Numbered from the stretch's first letter, positions 36,920 to 46,287 are shown. The stretch is 64,000 nt of DNA from Noviherbaspirillum massiliense JC206 (GCF_000312045.1 NZ_HE978634.1:365192-429191), one strand, 5' to 3'. Notes: generated by a model from the letters alone, not told the origin. A program made the numbers and translations.

Positions 36920-37315
36920 TCAGGCGCCAGGGCAATAAGCTTGCAGGAAACGGTGCAGCTGAAACGCTTCCGGATTCCAGGGCAATGCCGACAGGCGGCC
37001 TGGCAACAGGTAAATAAAGGCGCCGGCAGACAGGCTGGCGCCCGAGGCAAGCACCGCTTCCACCATGTCGCGCCGGTACTCGCTGCCTTCGAATGCATCG
37101 AGCACCGCGACATCGTCCGGTGCCACATCGAAATACACGATGCCCTCCACCCGGTCATCGGCATTGCGCACCATGCCGGGATAAGTCGCGCCGGCAACGG
37201 CGTAACGCGCATGCCCGGCAACGCTGGCCGGCGCAGAGCGATAGCGGCCACGCACCACGCGCTCCCATACTTCGGGAAACATCAGCGAGCCGTAGGTGAA
37301 GACATGGATGGTCAT
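36920..37315 (-). CDS. Gamma-glutamylcyclotransferase family protein
   Basis: The 131-residue protein starts with [12 protein letters not shown], the YGSL substrate loop of the GGCT fold, and has [15 protein letters not shown] with the catalytic-type glutamate, matching the AIG2-like/GGCT group. Members cleave gamma-glutamyl-amino acids or amines. It is a single gene between argS and the diguanylate cyclase gene on the same strand; the substrate is unknown. Confidence 0.87.
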   Translation of the reverse strand: MTIHVFTYGSLMFPEVWERVVRGRYRSAPASVAGHARYAVAGATYPGMVRNADDRVEGIVYFDVAPDDVAVLDAFEGSEYRRDMVEAVLASGASLSAGAFIYLLPGRLSALPWNPEAFQLHRFLQAYCPGA

Positions 37316-37346
37316 GCGAAATGCGAAGGATCTCGGACGGGAAGGC

Positions 37347-38606
37347 TCAGGCGCGCCGCGCCTGGTGTTCCCGGGGCACCTGCACGGCGACCTGATTGCG
37401 CCCGTTCAGCTTGGCCCGGTATAGCGCAGCGTCGGCGTCGGCCAGCAACTGCGCTGGTTCGGTCTGCAACGCGGGCAGCGCCGCAGCCACGCCGAAACTG
37501 GCGGACACCACCGGCGCCACCGTCGAGGCAGCATGCGGCATATTCAATTCCAGCACCGCCTGGCGCATGCGCTCGGCGACTTCCGCGGCGTCCTCGAGTG
37601 CAGTAGCCGGCAGCAGCACCACGAATTCCTCGCCGCCGAAGCGCGCCACCAGGTCGGACGAGCGCTGCGGCACCGCGCTCAGGGCGATTGCAATCTGCTG
37701 CAGGCAGCTGTCGCCGGCGGGATGGCCATAATGATCGTTGTAATTCTTGAAGCAGTCGACATCGATCAGGATCATCGCCAGCGGCTGCGACTCGCGGCGG
37801 GCGCGTCCCCATTCGAGCTTCAGGCGGTAATCGAGTTCGCGCCGGTTCGCAATCTGGGTCAGGGCATCTTCGGCGGAAAGTTTTTGCAGCAACTCGACCG
37901 CATGACTCAGTTCCTCGTTGCGCTCCCGCTCGCGCGCGCGTGCGAGATGGGCAAGCCGCCGGTCATGGTTCATCTGGTAATTGGCGAGCAGGCTGATCAC
38001 CGCGGCCGCAAAAAATAACAGCCAGCTGTTGAAGCGAACTGGCGCAGCGCCTGGATTGAGTCTGATCAGATAAAAGCCATAGACGACGGATAGCGCAACG
38101 GAAGTGACCAACGCGCCGCGAAAGCGCTGGCCGAGGGCAATATTGCCGAACAAGACCACCAGGATGATGCCGGCATGGTAGTGAACGGCGTTCGGATGCC
38201 GGCTGAGTCCGGCGATCCACGCGACACTGACGCCGACGAGAACAATGGCCACCGATACGATGATTTCGCGCATCAGCTTGCCAGGCAGGCGGATTCCGCC
38301 GAGGATGCCAAGAACAAGCAGTGGCAGGACCGTCATGCGGATCTTCCAGGCTTGCCAGTACGCGTCAGGCATCATCATGAAATCGCTGATCGCGAACAGG
38401 CCATAGAGGAGCAGGGCCACCAGGCCGGAGCGCCGCAACTGGCGGACCTGCATTGCATCCATGTCCGCCTCGAAGGCGGCTTCCACGCGCGCGGAAAATC
38501 CGTCTGCCGGCGCCTGACCGCTCTGTGCTGCAGCCGGCTGCGCAGGGGCTGCCTCCTCTGGCGGGGAAGGTTCGTTAGCGATCAGGATTTCCGGCGTTCC
38601 GGCCAT
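37347..38606 (-). CDS. Diguanylate cyclase with six membrane segments
   Basis: The 419-residue protein has a cytoplasmic N-terminus, about six membrane helices between residues 60 and 230, a short coiled coil, and a C-terminal GGDEF domain. The active-site motif is FGGEEF, and an inhibitory RxxD (RSSD) lies five residues before it, so product inhibition by cyclic-di-GMP is expected. It makes cyclic-di-GMP from two GTP. The membrane part resembles generic MASE-type sensors but I cannot name it. The ATG at 38606 is preferred; other starts are possible. Confidence 0.88.
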   Translation of the reverse strand: MAGTPEILIANEPSPPEEAAPAQPAAAQSGQAPADGFSARVEAAFEADMDAMQVRQLRRSGLVALLLYGLFAISDFMMMPDAYWQAWKIRMTVLPLLVLGILGGIRLPGKLMREIIVSVAIVLVGVSVAWIAGLSRHPNAVHYHAGIILVVLFGNIALGQRFRGALVTSVALSVVYGFYLIRLNPGAAPVRFNSWLLFFAAAVISLLANYQMNHDRRLAHLARARERERNEELSHAVELLQKLSAEDALTQIANRRELDYRLKLEWGRARRESQPLAMILIDVDCFKNYNDHYGHPAGDSCLQQIAIALSAVPQRSSDLVARFGGEEFVVLLPATALEDAAEVAERMRQAVLELNMPHAASTVAPVVSASFGVAAALPALQTEPAQLLADADAALYRAKLNGRNQVAVQVPREHQARRA

Positions 38607-38730
38607 ATATGCACTGCGTGAGGAATTGGTTGCGCAATGTTGGGATGATACCCGCAAGCGGCGCAAAATGTTTCCTCAGCGCAATCATTTTACCGATTCG
38701 ATCCTCCCGAAGACCGCAACGAGTCAAGCC

Positions 38731-41004
38731 TCAGAACTGCCTCGTATACCGCAAGGCGAGCAGCGCTTCCGGGGGCGCATCGGCCAGGTTGTTGGGTTCG
38801 TGCCGCCACATCAAGGTCGTGCCGATCGAGGAATCATGGTCCAGGGGCGACTGGTAATTCAATTCCGCGCGCAATTCGCGCCCGGCCGGCGCCATGGGCA
38901 GCACCACGCGCTCGCGCACCGCGTTGCCTTCGCCGTCGACGCTGGCCACGGTATCGAGCACCATCCTTCCGGAATAGGTGCGCATCGGCTGCGACAGCGC
39001 GAAGCTGAAGCGGTCGCCTTCCGCCATCCGGTTGGAAGTGACCAGCGCCAGGGAAAACGCGTTGGTCCTGGTTTCACCGATTTCCGCAATCAGGCTGCCC
39101 GGGTTCGCGCTGCCCGGTGTGCTGCCGAAGGCTGCCTGCCCTGCCAGCGCCCAGTGCGGCGTCAGCAGCAGCGCGCCGGCCAGCTGCACCGAGCTGGTGG
39201 TCGCATGCGGGCTCAAGGCGAGCGCGCCGCTCGACTGCGAACCAAGGAATGCATTTTTTTCACTGGTCTGCAGGAAGGACATCGACAGCGCCGCGTGTTC
39301 AAAGGATTGCGACAATTCAAGCAGCGCGGAATCCGCTCTCGGTCGTGTGCTCGGCAGGCCGGGCGGCGTATAGGCAACATCCTGCGACTGCAGCATCTCA
39401 TTCACGCCGGAACTGAGCATGCCGAACTTGATCTTGATGCCGCCCGCGCTGTAGGCCGCGGCGGCGTGCGCGGCAGAGGGAATCAGGCTGAAATAGGGGT
39501 TCGACAACGCGGAAACCATGCCCAGCCCCAGGCCCTGCGCAATCTCCAGGCCGCCCGCACCGAAATAATTCGCGGCCATGCCGCCGATGCCGAATGCCGC
39601 TTCCGCACCATCGGCGGTTTGCGAAACCAGCGAAAACGCCGCCAGCCGGTCGGCATAACTGCGTTCGCCGTACCCATATCCCTTGCCTGCGACCGGCAGA
39701 GCGTGCTCATAGGCCGCCATCAGCTGCGCACCGTTCGGCAGCACGGTTTCCGCCACTTCGATGCGGCGGTCGAGAGAGCCGAACACGTCCTGCACCGACA
39801 GGGTGGGCGGCCGGGACACCGACTGGCCGAGGTCGACCGAGTAATCGCGCTGGTAGTCGTCGAACCCCAAGGCGCGCAGCCGGCCCGACAGCGCCAGCCG
39901 CCACAACTGGCTGGTGGCGGCCGACGGCCGGGCAGAACCCAGCAGGATGCTGACGGTCGAGCCGTCGAAGGCCGTCGTGCTCAGCGTGCCGATCGGCTGC
40001 AGCGCTTTTTCGACGTTCAGCAGGCCGCGTCCGTACACCGCGTCGATGCCGGGCGCGCCGAGGTCGGTCGCGGTCGTGAATAGAATGTTGGCGATTTGAT
40101 CGGCGCTCAGCCGCGGCCAGCATTGCTTGATCAATGCCGCCGCGCCGCTTACCACCGGCGTGGCCATCGACGTGCCGCTCATGTAGGCATACTGGCCGTT
40201 CAGGTAGGAGGACAGGATGCTGGTGCCGGGAGCGACCAGGTACCACTGTGCGGTATCGCCGGCCAGGTTGGAATACGGCGCGATCTGCTTGTTCGCATCG
40301 ACTGCGCCGACGGCGATGATCTGGTTGTTCGCCCACGATTCCTTGGCAAAGCGCGCGGGCCAGTTCGGATTGGCTGCGCTCTCGTTGCCGGCGGCGGCGA
40401 CGATCAGCATGCCCGCGGCAACTGCTTCCTGCATCGCGGCGGAGCTGTATCTGGCCTCCGCGCCGAGGCTCATGTTCACGATGGACGCGCGCCCGATGGC
40501 ATAGCGCAGCCCGGCATCGAGGTAAGCGGTCGAACCCTTGCCGTCGTCGCCAAGTACCTTGATTGGCAGGAGTTGCGCATCGAATGCGAGGCCGAACGTG
40601 CCCTTGCCATCGCGCGCGGCGCCGATGATGCCGGCGACATGCGTGCCATGCCCGGCGTAATCGGTGACATCGGTGGAACCGTTCAGGGTATTGAAGCCGC
40701 GCAGCAGCTTGCCGGCTTCCCGGAATTCGTCATGGCCGGCCGTGATGCCGGTGTCCAGGATCGCGACCGTCACGCCTCTGCCGGTGATGCGATGCGCATA
40801 GGCGTAATCCGCATTGAGCGGTGTAACTGTGGCTGCCGAATTGACATGCTCGGGGTCGTATGCGCCATCGACGGGAAAGTACAGCTGGGCCGGGCGCACA
40901 ACGATATCGCTGTTGGCGGCTTCATCGGCATGAACGGGAATACTGAAGACCGCAGCCAGCGCAAGCGCCATCAGGCTGGGTCGGAAACAATCAAGCTTGA
41001 ACAT
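38731..41004 (-). CDS. S8 subtilisin-like autotransporter serine protease
   Basis: The 757-residue protein has a signal peptide (about residues 1-26), a subtilase domain with D84 (VAILDTGI), H119 (GHGTHVAG), N207 (AAAGNES) and S279 (GTSMATP), and a C-terminal region of about 300 residues rich in amphipathic strands that ends in phenylalanine (RYTRQF), as expected for an outer-membrane beta-barrel. It should secrete its own protease domain to the cell surface. The start is the ATG at 41002-41004; a TTG precedes it. No partner genes are adjacent. Confidence 0.9.
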   Translation of the reverse strand: MFKLDCFRPSLMALALAAVFSIPVHADEAANSDIVVRPAQLYFPVDGAYDPEHVNSAATVTPLNADYAYAHRITGRGVTVAILDTGITAGHDEFREAGKLLRGFNTLNGSTDVTDYAGHGTHVAGIIGAARDGKGTFGLAFDAQLLPIKVLGDDGKGSTAYLDAGLRYAIGRASIVNMSLGAEARYSSAAMQEAVAAGMLIVAAAGNESAANPNWPARFAKESWANNQIIAVGAVDANKQIAPYSNLAGDTAQWYLVAPGTSILSSYLNGQYAYMSGTSMATPVVSGAAALIKQCWPRLSADQIANILFTTATDLGAPGIDAVYGRGLLNVEKALQPIGTLSTTAFDGSTVSILLGSARPSAATSQLWRLALSGRLRALGFDDYQRDYSVDLGQSVSRPPTLSVQDVFGSLDRRIEVAETVLPNGAQLMAAYEHALPVAGKGYGYGERSYADRLAAFSLVSQTADGAEAAFGIGGMAANYFGAGGLEIAQGLGLGMVSALSNPYFSLIPSAAHAAAAYSAGGIKIKFGMLSSGVNEMLQSQDVAYTPPGLPSTRPRADSALLELSQSFEHAALSMSFLQTSEKNAFLGSQSSGALALSPHATTSSVQLAGALLLTPHWALAGQAAFGSTPGSANPGSLIAEIGETRTNAFSLALVTSNRMAEGDRFSFALSQPMRTYSGRMVLDTVASVDGEGNAVRERVVLPMAPAGRELRAELNYQSPLDHDSSIGTTLMWRHEPNNLADAPPEALLALRYTRQF

Positions 41005-41504
41005 CAAATGCCGTCTGGGTATTTCTTGAGCAGAAAGGGCGGCGCGATCACGGATACCTGCGCTGGAACCAGCGACAGCTGCGGCCCCGCTGCCTCGCGA
41101 TGCTCAGTCGCGAAACCCGGAAGCTTTTCGTCCCCGCCCTTGTGGATTGGTAGTTGCGTTTCCATTGTGCATTTAAATTTTTCGCTTGGAAACTTTTTGA
41201 AGAGTAAATCGCGAGAGCCAGTCGCCACAGCGCGACAGCATGCCAATGTGGAAAGGCCGCCTGATGCCGAAGCGGCAAGAATTCGGCGTGTTGCGCGCCA
41301 TGCCGAAGGCCACGCATGCGCCTGATGCATGAAAGGCACGGCAAGGAAGAACGGTGACCACTGTCACGTGATGTATCCGTGACGGACGCATCAGTACTGA
41401 TGTAGAGCAAATCGCCTTGTGCGAACTGCGGTATTAGTGGACAGGCCGAGCGCAGTTCCCGCCCGCGCTTCCCACCCTTCCAAATAAAAGAAAAGGAGAC
41501 AGAA
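41005..41504. other. Intergenic region between protease and sugar dehydrogenase genes
   Basis: About 500 bases separate two divergent genes. It is AT-richer near 41160-41220 (TTTAAATTTTTCGC). Several minus-strand frames cross it, but they are continuations of shadows of the dehydrogenase gene and lack ribosome-binding sites. It presumably holds both promoters; I cannot place them with confidence. Confidence 0.5.
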
Positions 41505-42767
41505 ATGCATGATTCCCACAGGCTGATTCCGGCCGCCGTCGCTGCTGCATGCATCGCCCTCGCAGGCACGGCCGCGGCGCAGGACAATCTCAAGAAACTG
41601 GAGGACTTCAAAAGCACCGGCACGTCGCTGAACCTGGAGACCATTCCCCAAACCGGTCCGAAAGCGGATGCATTGAAGGCCAATCTGCAAAAGATCAAGC
41701 TGCCGCCCGGCTTCAAGATCGACTTGTATGCAGTCGTGCCCGACGCGCGCCACATGGCGATCGGGCCATCCACCGGCATCGTCTTCGTCGGCACGCGCAA
41801 GACGAAGGTCTGGGCCGCCACTGACCGCACCAAAACCCGCGTGGCCGATGAAGTGAAAGTGTTTTCGCCTTCCATCAACTTCAAGGTGCCCAACGGCGTC
41901 TGCTTTTCTCCGGACGGCATCCTGTATGTGGTGGAACATAACCGGGTGCTGAGTTTTCCGGCCGCCGAATTTTTCTATGAAGGTCCGGATGTCGCCGCTG
42001 CGCCGGTCGTTCCGCAAGGCCAGCTGATACCGACAGAGGAAGAAAGCTTCAACCACGGCGCGCGCACCTGCCGCATAGGCCCGGACAACAAGCTGTACAT
42101 CACCCTGGGCAATCCCTTCAACGTGCCGCCCAAGGAAAAACTCGCCCTGTACAACAAGGTCGGCATGATGGGCATCATCCGTATGGATCGCGACGGCAAG
42201 AACCGTGAAGTGTTTGCGCATGGCGTGCGCAATTCGGTCGGCATGGATTTCAATCCGAAGGACAAGACCTTGTGGTTCACCGACAACCAGGTGGATGGCA
42301 TGGGCGACGACATCCCGCCGGGAGAAGTCAATCATGCAACCAAGGCCGGCCAGAATTTCGGTTTCCCCTGGTACGGCGGCGGCAAGATCCGCACCGAGGA
42401 ATACAAGGCGGAAAAGCCGCCGGCGGACGTCGTGTTCCCGCAGGTGGAAATGGCGGCCCATGCTGCCGACCTCGGCATGGTCTTCTATAACGCGAAGATG
42501 TTCCCGGCGAAGTACCAGGGCGGCATCTTTGTCGCCGAGCATGGTTCCTGGAACAGGACCACGCCGATCGGTGCGCGCGTGATGTATGTGCCGGTGAAAT
42601 CGGATGGCACGGCAGGCAAGGCGGAAGTGTTTGCCGAAGGCTGGCTCACTCCCACCAATGAATACCTTGGCCGCCCGGTGGACGTGGCCGTACTGCCTGA
42701 CGGTTCGATGCTGGTTTCGGATGACTATGCCGGCGCCATCTACAGGATTTCCTATGCCGGACAATAA
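41505..42767 (+). CDS. PQQ-dependent sugar (sorbosone-type) dehydrogenase, periplasmic
   Basis: The 420-residue protein has a signal peptide ending AGTAAAQ at about residue 26 and a six-bladed beta-propeller of the sorbosone/soluble glucose dehydrogenase type, with LPPGFKIDLYA, PNGVCFSPDGILYVVEHNR, GVRNSVGMDFNPKD, GQNFGFPWYGGG and VAEHGSWNR. The cofactor is probably PQQ or a related quinone, and the donor a sugar or aldehyde; the true substrate is unknown. AAAGGAGACAG precedes the start. The next gene, a cytochrome c overlapping its last 14 bases, is the likely electron acceptor. Confidence 0.87.
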   Translation: MHDSHRLIPAAVAAACIALAGTAAAQDNLKKLEDFKSTGTSLNLETIPQTGPKADALKANLQKIKLPPGFKIDLYAVVPDARHMAIGPSTGIVFVGTRKTKVWAATDRTKTRVADEVKVFSPSINFKVPNGVCFSPDGILYVVEHNRVLSFPAAEFFYEGPDVAAAPVVPQGQLIPTEEESFNHGARTCRIGPDNKLYITLGNPFNVPPKEKLALYNKVGMMGIIRMDRDGKNREVFAHGVRNSVGMDFNPKDKTLWFTDNQVDGMGDDIPPGEVNHATKAGQNFGFPWYGGGKIRTEEYKAEKPPADVVFPQVEMAAHAADLGMVFYNAKMFPAKYQGGIFVAEHGSWNRTTPIGARVMYVPVKSDGTAGKAEVFAEGWLTPTNEYLGRPVDVAVLPDGSMLVSDDYAGAIYRISYAGQ

Positions 42768-43101
42768 GCGCAGCAGCCTGCGCGACGGGATGGCAGCAGC
42801 GCTGCTGTCCCTGTCGCTGCTGAATGCCGCGCCGGGTTGGGCGGCGGATGGTCAGGCCGGCAAGTCGAAGGCGACCCAGTGCGCAGCCTGCCACGGCATG
42901 GATGGGATGGCCAAGGCGCCGGACGCGCCCAATCTCGCCGGCCAGAACGAAGCTTATCTGGTCAAGGCGCTGAAAGACTTCAAGTCCGGCGCGCGCAAGC
43001 ATGAGGTCATGTCGATGATGGCACGCAACTTGTCGGATGCGGATATCGAGCAGCTTGCCGCTTACTACAACGGGATTGCAGTGACGGTGAAAGCGCCTTG
43101 A
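42754..43101 (+). CDS. Class I cytochrome c, electron acceptor of the dehydrogenase
   Basis: The 115-residue protein has a signal peptide (cleavage near PGWAAD, residue 30), a heme-binding CAACH (C43, C46, H47) and a later methionine-rich MSMMARNLSDADI that supplies the axial ligand. The ATG lies inside the end of the dehydrogenase gene, so the two are translationally coupled. It probably carries electrons from the quinone cofactor to the terminal oxidase. Confidence 0.92.
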   Translation: MPDNKRSSLRDGMAAALLSLSLLNAAPGWAADGQAGKSKATQCAACHGMDGMAKAPDAPNLAGQNEAYLVKALKDFKSGARKHEVMSMMARNLSDADIEQLAAYYNGIAVTVKAP

Positions 43102-43176
43102 TGCTTGGGTGCAAGGCGTTTCGGCATCGGCCCGGCGCAAGAGATGGCTTTCACATGGATTTCCCTTTGACCGGCA

Positions 43177-43206
43177 TCAACCGAATCCTGCTTGTCCGGT
43201 CTAATG
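43177..43206 (+). promoter_or_regulatory. Possible ECF-type promoter upstream of repeat protein gene
   Basis: TCTAATG at 43200-43206 is identical to the -10 of the two ECF-type promoter candidates at 53230-53260 and 55665-55695, and TCAAC at 43177-43181 is a weak match to the GGAAC -35 with 18 bases between. It lies 38 bases before the gene at 43244. Confidence 0.3.
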
Positions 43207-43243
43207 TGATTCGCTATATCCGAAGCATTGACTGGAGACCGAG

Positions 43244-43693
43244 ATGATGAAGAGACTGATCACGCGAAAATCATGCAGCGCACTGGCACTGCTTGCCATC
43301 ATGTCAGGCGCGGCACTGGCGCAGCAATCCTCGGGCGCAGGCTCCCCTGCCCCGGACGCCAATCAAACGCCCGGCACCGGCCAGGGCAATACCTTGACCG
43401 GCGGCTCCGAAGGCAACCCGACCGACAGCGCCACCAGTGGTTCCTCCACGGGCAGCGGTGCATCGTCCGGCACCAGCGGCACCGGGCAGGCCAATACCAT
43501 GAGTGGCGGCGCCGAAAACAAGCCCACCAGCGAAACCAGCGGCGCGGCCGGCAGTTCGTCCAGCGGCGCCTCTTCCTCCGATGCCACCAAGCCCGCCGGC
43601 ACCGGCCAGGGCAACACCTTGACCGGCGGCTCCGAAGGCAGCCCCACTTCCGGCGACAGCGGATCAACTCCGGACAAGAGCGCACCGAAATAG
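43244..43693 (+). CDS. Secreted low-complexity repeat protein
   Basis: The 149-residue protein has a signal peptide (about 1-26, cleaved near ALAQ) and then a Gly/Ser/Thr-rich disordered region with no family I recognise. Three 17-residue repeats stand at residues 44 (GTGQGNTLTGGSEGNPT), 79 (GTGQANTMSGGAENKPT) and 119 (GTGQGNTLTGGSEGSPT), spaced by serine-rich linkers. It could be a periplasmic or surface protein; function unknown. GGAG lies upstream of tandem ATG codons, and a terminator follows. Confidence 0.75.
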   Translation: MMKRLITRKSCSALALLAIMSGAALAQQSSGAGSPAPDANQTPGTGQGNTLTGGSEGNPTDSATSGSSTGSGASSGTSGTGQANTMSGGAENKPTSETSGAAGSSSSGASSSDATKPAGTGQGNTLTGGSEGSPTSGDSGSTPDKSAPK

Positions 43694-43726
43694 CCGGAAC
43701 AACGACGCGTCCGGGAGATGCAAAAC

Positions 43727-43764
43727 AAAAACCCGCGTAAACATGGTTGCTTACGTGGGTTTTG
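43727..43764 (+). terminator. Terminator after repeat protein gene
   Basis: AAACCCGCGTAA pairs with TTACGTGGGTTT (one G-T pair) around a ten-base loop, followed by a short T-rich stretch. It starts about 35 bases after the stop codon. Confidence 0.8.
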
Positions 43765-44054
43765 GGATTTCTACGGCTTCAAACAACCAGGTGAGCGGCG
43801 GGAAACGAACCATTTACCGGAAACCTTGTTCTTAGTCGTCATTACAGGCACAGGCGAGGTCTCATCATAAAACCAGGCACAACTTAGCCCCTCACCGCTC
43901 TGCCATCCCGATCCTGTTGAAGCACTTGTATAAATAAGCCGATAGGAAAGCTGCCGCCGGTCAGGGCTGACGGTCTGCCACTTAATATATGCAGCGCAAT
44001 TCGGATATGCATCCTGGGCAAAGAAGCAACTTTCTTTTTACCGATCGCCCCCCC

Positions 44055-44732
44055 ATGTGCTCGAACTACCGCCCCGCAAGCCGGAAACAGCTGGAACAGG
44101 ATTTCGGTGTGGCTGCGCCCGATTCCGACTATAAGGCCGAAGCCTATCCCGGTTACATGGCGCCACTGATCCGCCTGCCGCGCGCCGACGCCGGCATGGG
44201 AGACCGGGCCTGCGCCCTGGGGATGTTCGGGATGGTCCCGCACTGGGCAGATCTCAAGCTCGCGCGCCAAACCTACAATGCCCGGACCGAGACGATCGCC
44301 ACGAAGCCGAGTTTTCGCAGCGCCTACAAGCACGGCCAGTTCTGCATCATCCCCGTCGCTTCCTTTTACGAGCCTAGCTACGAGACCGGGAAAGCGGAGC
44401 GCTGGGAAATTGCGGACGCGGAGGGTTCCCCGCTGGGGATCGCCGGGATCTGGGAGCGCAAGCAGGACGGCCCGAACGGCTTGCCGCTCCTGTCTTTCTC
44501 GATGCTGACGGTGAATGCCGATGGCCACCCGCTGATGCAGCGCTTCCATAAGCCGACTGATGAAAAGCGCATGCTGGTCATTCTTGCCCCGGACCAGTAC
44601 GACGGCTGGCTGCATTGCCCGGTGGAAGACGCGCCCGACTTCTTCGCGCAATACCCTGCCAGCCGCCTGGCTGCACATCCGGCACCGAAACCTGGCCGCT
44701 CAGGCGCGCAGAAATCGCTTCCGGATCTTTGA
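44055..44732 (+). CDS. SOS response-associated peptidase family protein (YedK/HMCES)
   Basis: The 225-residue protein starts MCSNYRPASR; after methionine removal Cys2 would be the N-terminal nucleophile that forms a stable crosslink with abasic sites in single-stranded DNA. ARTETIATKPSFR supplies the DNA-binding arginine and asparagine, and CIIPVASFYEP the catalytic glutamate. The family shields abasic DNA during replication. The start at 44055 is fixed by the need for Cys2, though the frame extends upstream. No LexA box was recognised upstream. Confidence 0.9.
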   Translation: MCSNYRPASRKQLEQDFGVAAPDSDYKAEAYPGYMAPLIRLPRADAGMGDRACALGMFGMVPHWADLKLARQTYNARTETIATKPSFRSAYKHGQFCIIPVASFYEPSYETGKAERWEIADAEGSPLGIAGIWERKQDGPNGLPLLSFSMLTVNADGHPLMQRFHKPTDEKRMLVILAPDQYDGWLHCPVEDAPDFFAQYPASRLAAHPAPKPGRSGAQKSLPDL

Positions 44733-44771
44733 GAGTCCCATCGATATACAAGGGAATTGCCGATTCGACGC

Positions 44772-44813
44772 AAAAAAGCCAAGACGGCAATCCAGCCGTC
44801 CTGGCATTTTTTA
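44772..44813. terminator. Bidirectional terminator between convergent genes
   Basis: AAAAAAGCCAAGACGGC and GCCGTCCTGGCATTTTTT form a stem with one mismatch and A/T tracts on both sides. It can end both the YedK transcript and the glycine-zipper gene transcript. Confidence 0.88.
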
Positions 44814-44829
44814 CAGTACTGAAGCCCCG

Positions 44830-45108
44830 TTATTTATTGTTATTGGTCGGCGCAGGTTGTTGAGACGGCGTGGATTGGGCAGGCGCAGCAGCATTGTTTT
44901 GGGCGCTCTGCTCCTCCTTAGCCTTTTTATTCGCCTTATGGTGACCAATTGCACAGCCTGCCGCAGCACCCGCAACGCCATGCTTGCCTGCGACATGGCC
45001 GGCGACGCCGCCAACGGCGGCCCCCTTCACACATCCTTTGGCGCTGGCGAAGCCAGATACCGATACCAATGAAACGAAAAGCGACACGGCAATCACATGA
45101 TTTTTCAT
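44830..45108 (-). CDS. Small exported glycine-zipper protein
   Basis: The 92-residue protein has a signal peptide (SLFVSLVSVSGFASA, cleaved near residue 23) followed by a glycine-zipper-like segment (GAAVGGVAGHVAGKHG and AGAAAGCAIGHH) and a Gln/Ala/Pro-rich disordered tail. Such proteins associate with the outer membrane or periplasm; the function is unknown. The ATG at 45106-45108 follows AAGGAA. It is convergent with the YedK gene. Confidence 0.75.
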   Translation of the reverse strand: MKNHVIAVSLFVSLVSVSGFASAKGCVKGAAVGGVAGHVAGKHGVAGAAAGCAIGHHKANKKAKEEQSAQNNAAAPAQSTPSQQPAPTNNNK

Positions 45109-45265
45109 TGACGATTTCCTTAAAAAGAGGACCACTCTTCTAAGAAAGCTTGCCGTGCTATCAGTTCCCTTGCAGCCAGATCCTGAATGCGCTTGTGGTC
45201 TTCCCCGCCTGCCAGGCAATTGCGTTACAACAATTCAGCTTTAGCTCTGAATGCCACACGGCCTG

Positions 45266-45517
45266 TCACCTGAAACCATGCACGACTGTCGGTGGCAATA
45301 ACTTCAACAGGAAATGCAGCGCCAAGGGCACTAGCACCATGTCATCAATAACGCCTAGAAGAGGAAGTGCCACGTTAAACGGGGACAGCGCATATAGCGC
45401 GAGACCTATGGCAGCCGGCAACAGCCATCGTGGCCGGTCTTTATGCTTGAGGGCAAACCATAACAGGCGCAGGTCTTCTTTACTCATGCGCCACAGGACA
45501 TAGAAAAACTTTTTCAC
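45266..45517 (-). CDS. YkvA/DUF1232 family membrane protein
   Basis: The 83-residue protein starts at GTG behind a perfect AAGGAG. It has the DUF1232 arrangement: a short basic helix with LRLLWFALKHKDRP, then LLPAAIGLALYALSPFNVALP and GVIDDMVLVPLALHFLL. The YALSPFNV and DDM motifs are typical of the family. The role is unknown. It is a single gene. Confidence 0.85.
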   Translation of the reverse strand: MKKFFYVLWRMSKEDLRLLWFALKHKDRPRWLLPAAIGLALYALSPFNVALPLLGVIDDMVLVPLALHFLLKLLPPTVVHGFR

Positions 45518-45665
45518 TCATCACTCCTTGCTGACATCAAGCGTCTGGATATAGCTATCGCGGATACCCCAGCCATGCTTATCCCCGTAGTGCGATTTTG
45601 GCTGCCGCGTTTTTACTGTAGAGCCAATTCTGGCTGTGCTGGACCAAAAGTGCGTGCCCGGAATG

Positions 45666-45691
45666 AAAAACGCCGTCACGTGGACGGCGTT
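45666..45691 (-). terminator. Terminator of ssrA
   Basis: On the minus strand AACGCCGTC and GACGGCGTT form a stem of nine pairs followed by TTTTT. It lies about 22 bases after the mature 3' end of tmRNA. Confidence 0.9.
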
Positions 45692-45712
45692 GGATGAAAC
45701 TGGGGGTATTGA

Positions 45713-46089
45713 TGGTGGAGGCGGCGGGAATCGAACCCGCGTCCAGAAGCACTCTACAGACAGTTCTACATACTTAGTGCTGCCAATTGGTTTTAACCCA
45801 GCCGACGCGGACGCACACGCTTCGTCTAGGCGAGTCACCTAAATTTAACGTTACGCCAAGTGACCCGACGCAACGCGATTCCCTGTATATGACTCTGCTG
45901 CTGTTACCAGCCCACCCCAGGGAAGAGATGGTGCAGAGCTAGAAAGTTCTTAGGTTCCTAGTGGTTTACGCTGCGAGAGCGTAAGATTCATCGTTTGCAT
46001 TTAAGCATTTCCGGTTGGATTTACGAGGTGATCGGTCCTCGGTATGCCCTGCGCTGCTTTGCAACCCCTGTCGAAACCAGGTCGCCCCC
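45713..46089 (-). ncRNA. ssrA: Transfer-messenger RNA (tmRNA)
   Basis: The 377-base RNA rescues stalled ribosomes. Its 5' end is GGGGGCGACCTGGTTTCGAC and the 3' end is the T-arm and acceptor strand ending CTCCACCA, so the tRNA-like ends are both present and the molecule is one-piece. The tag frame at 45998-45966 runs from the resume codon GCA and reads ANDESYALAA then TAA. A TACAAT box at 46105-46110 lies about 15 bases upstream of the mature end and is the probable -10. The CCA is encoded. Confidence 0.95.
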
Positions 46090-46287
46090 ATAAGCAGATC
46101 AGCTATTGTAGCCGATAGATGCGGACAGGAGACCGGGTTTCAAGAGACCAGGCAAAGTATTTCGCTCGCAGTCAGCGAGTGATGACCGCCTTGCAATTCC
46201 TCAGGTTTCCGAACTAAAACTTCCCTTCTTCCGGCGAAATTTGCTATCATTCCGGGTTCCGCAGCGCCATAACGAATGGCAATTGCA

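Noticed and set aside
41391-42764. 457-codon minus-strand frame opposite the sugar dehydrogenase
   Set aside because: Mirrors the plus-strand beta-propeller gene; no ribosome-binding site or recognised motif.
43363-43685. Tandem DNA repeats in the secreted repeat protein as a CRISPR-like array
   Set aside because: Only three units, with unequal spacers, all within an open reading frame with a signal peptide; they are protein repeats.
43884-44678. 265-codon minus-strand frame over the YedK gene
   Set aside because: It is the reverse shadow of a clearly recognised YedK gene with conserved Cys2 and family motifs; no ribosome-binding site.
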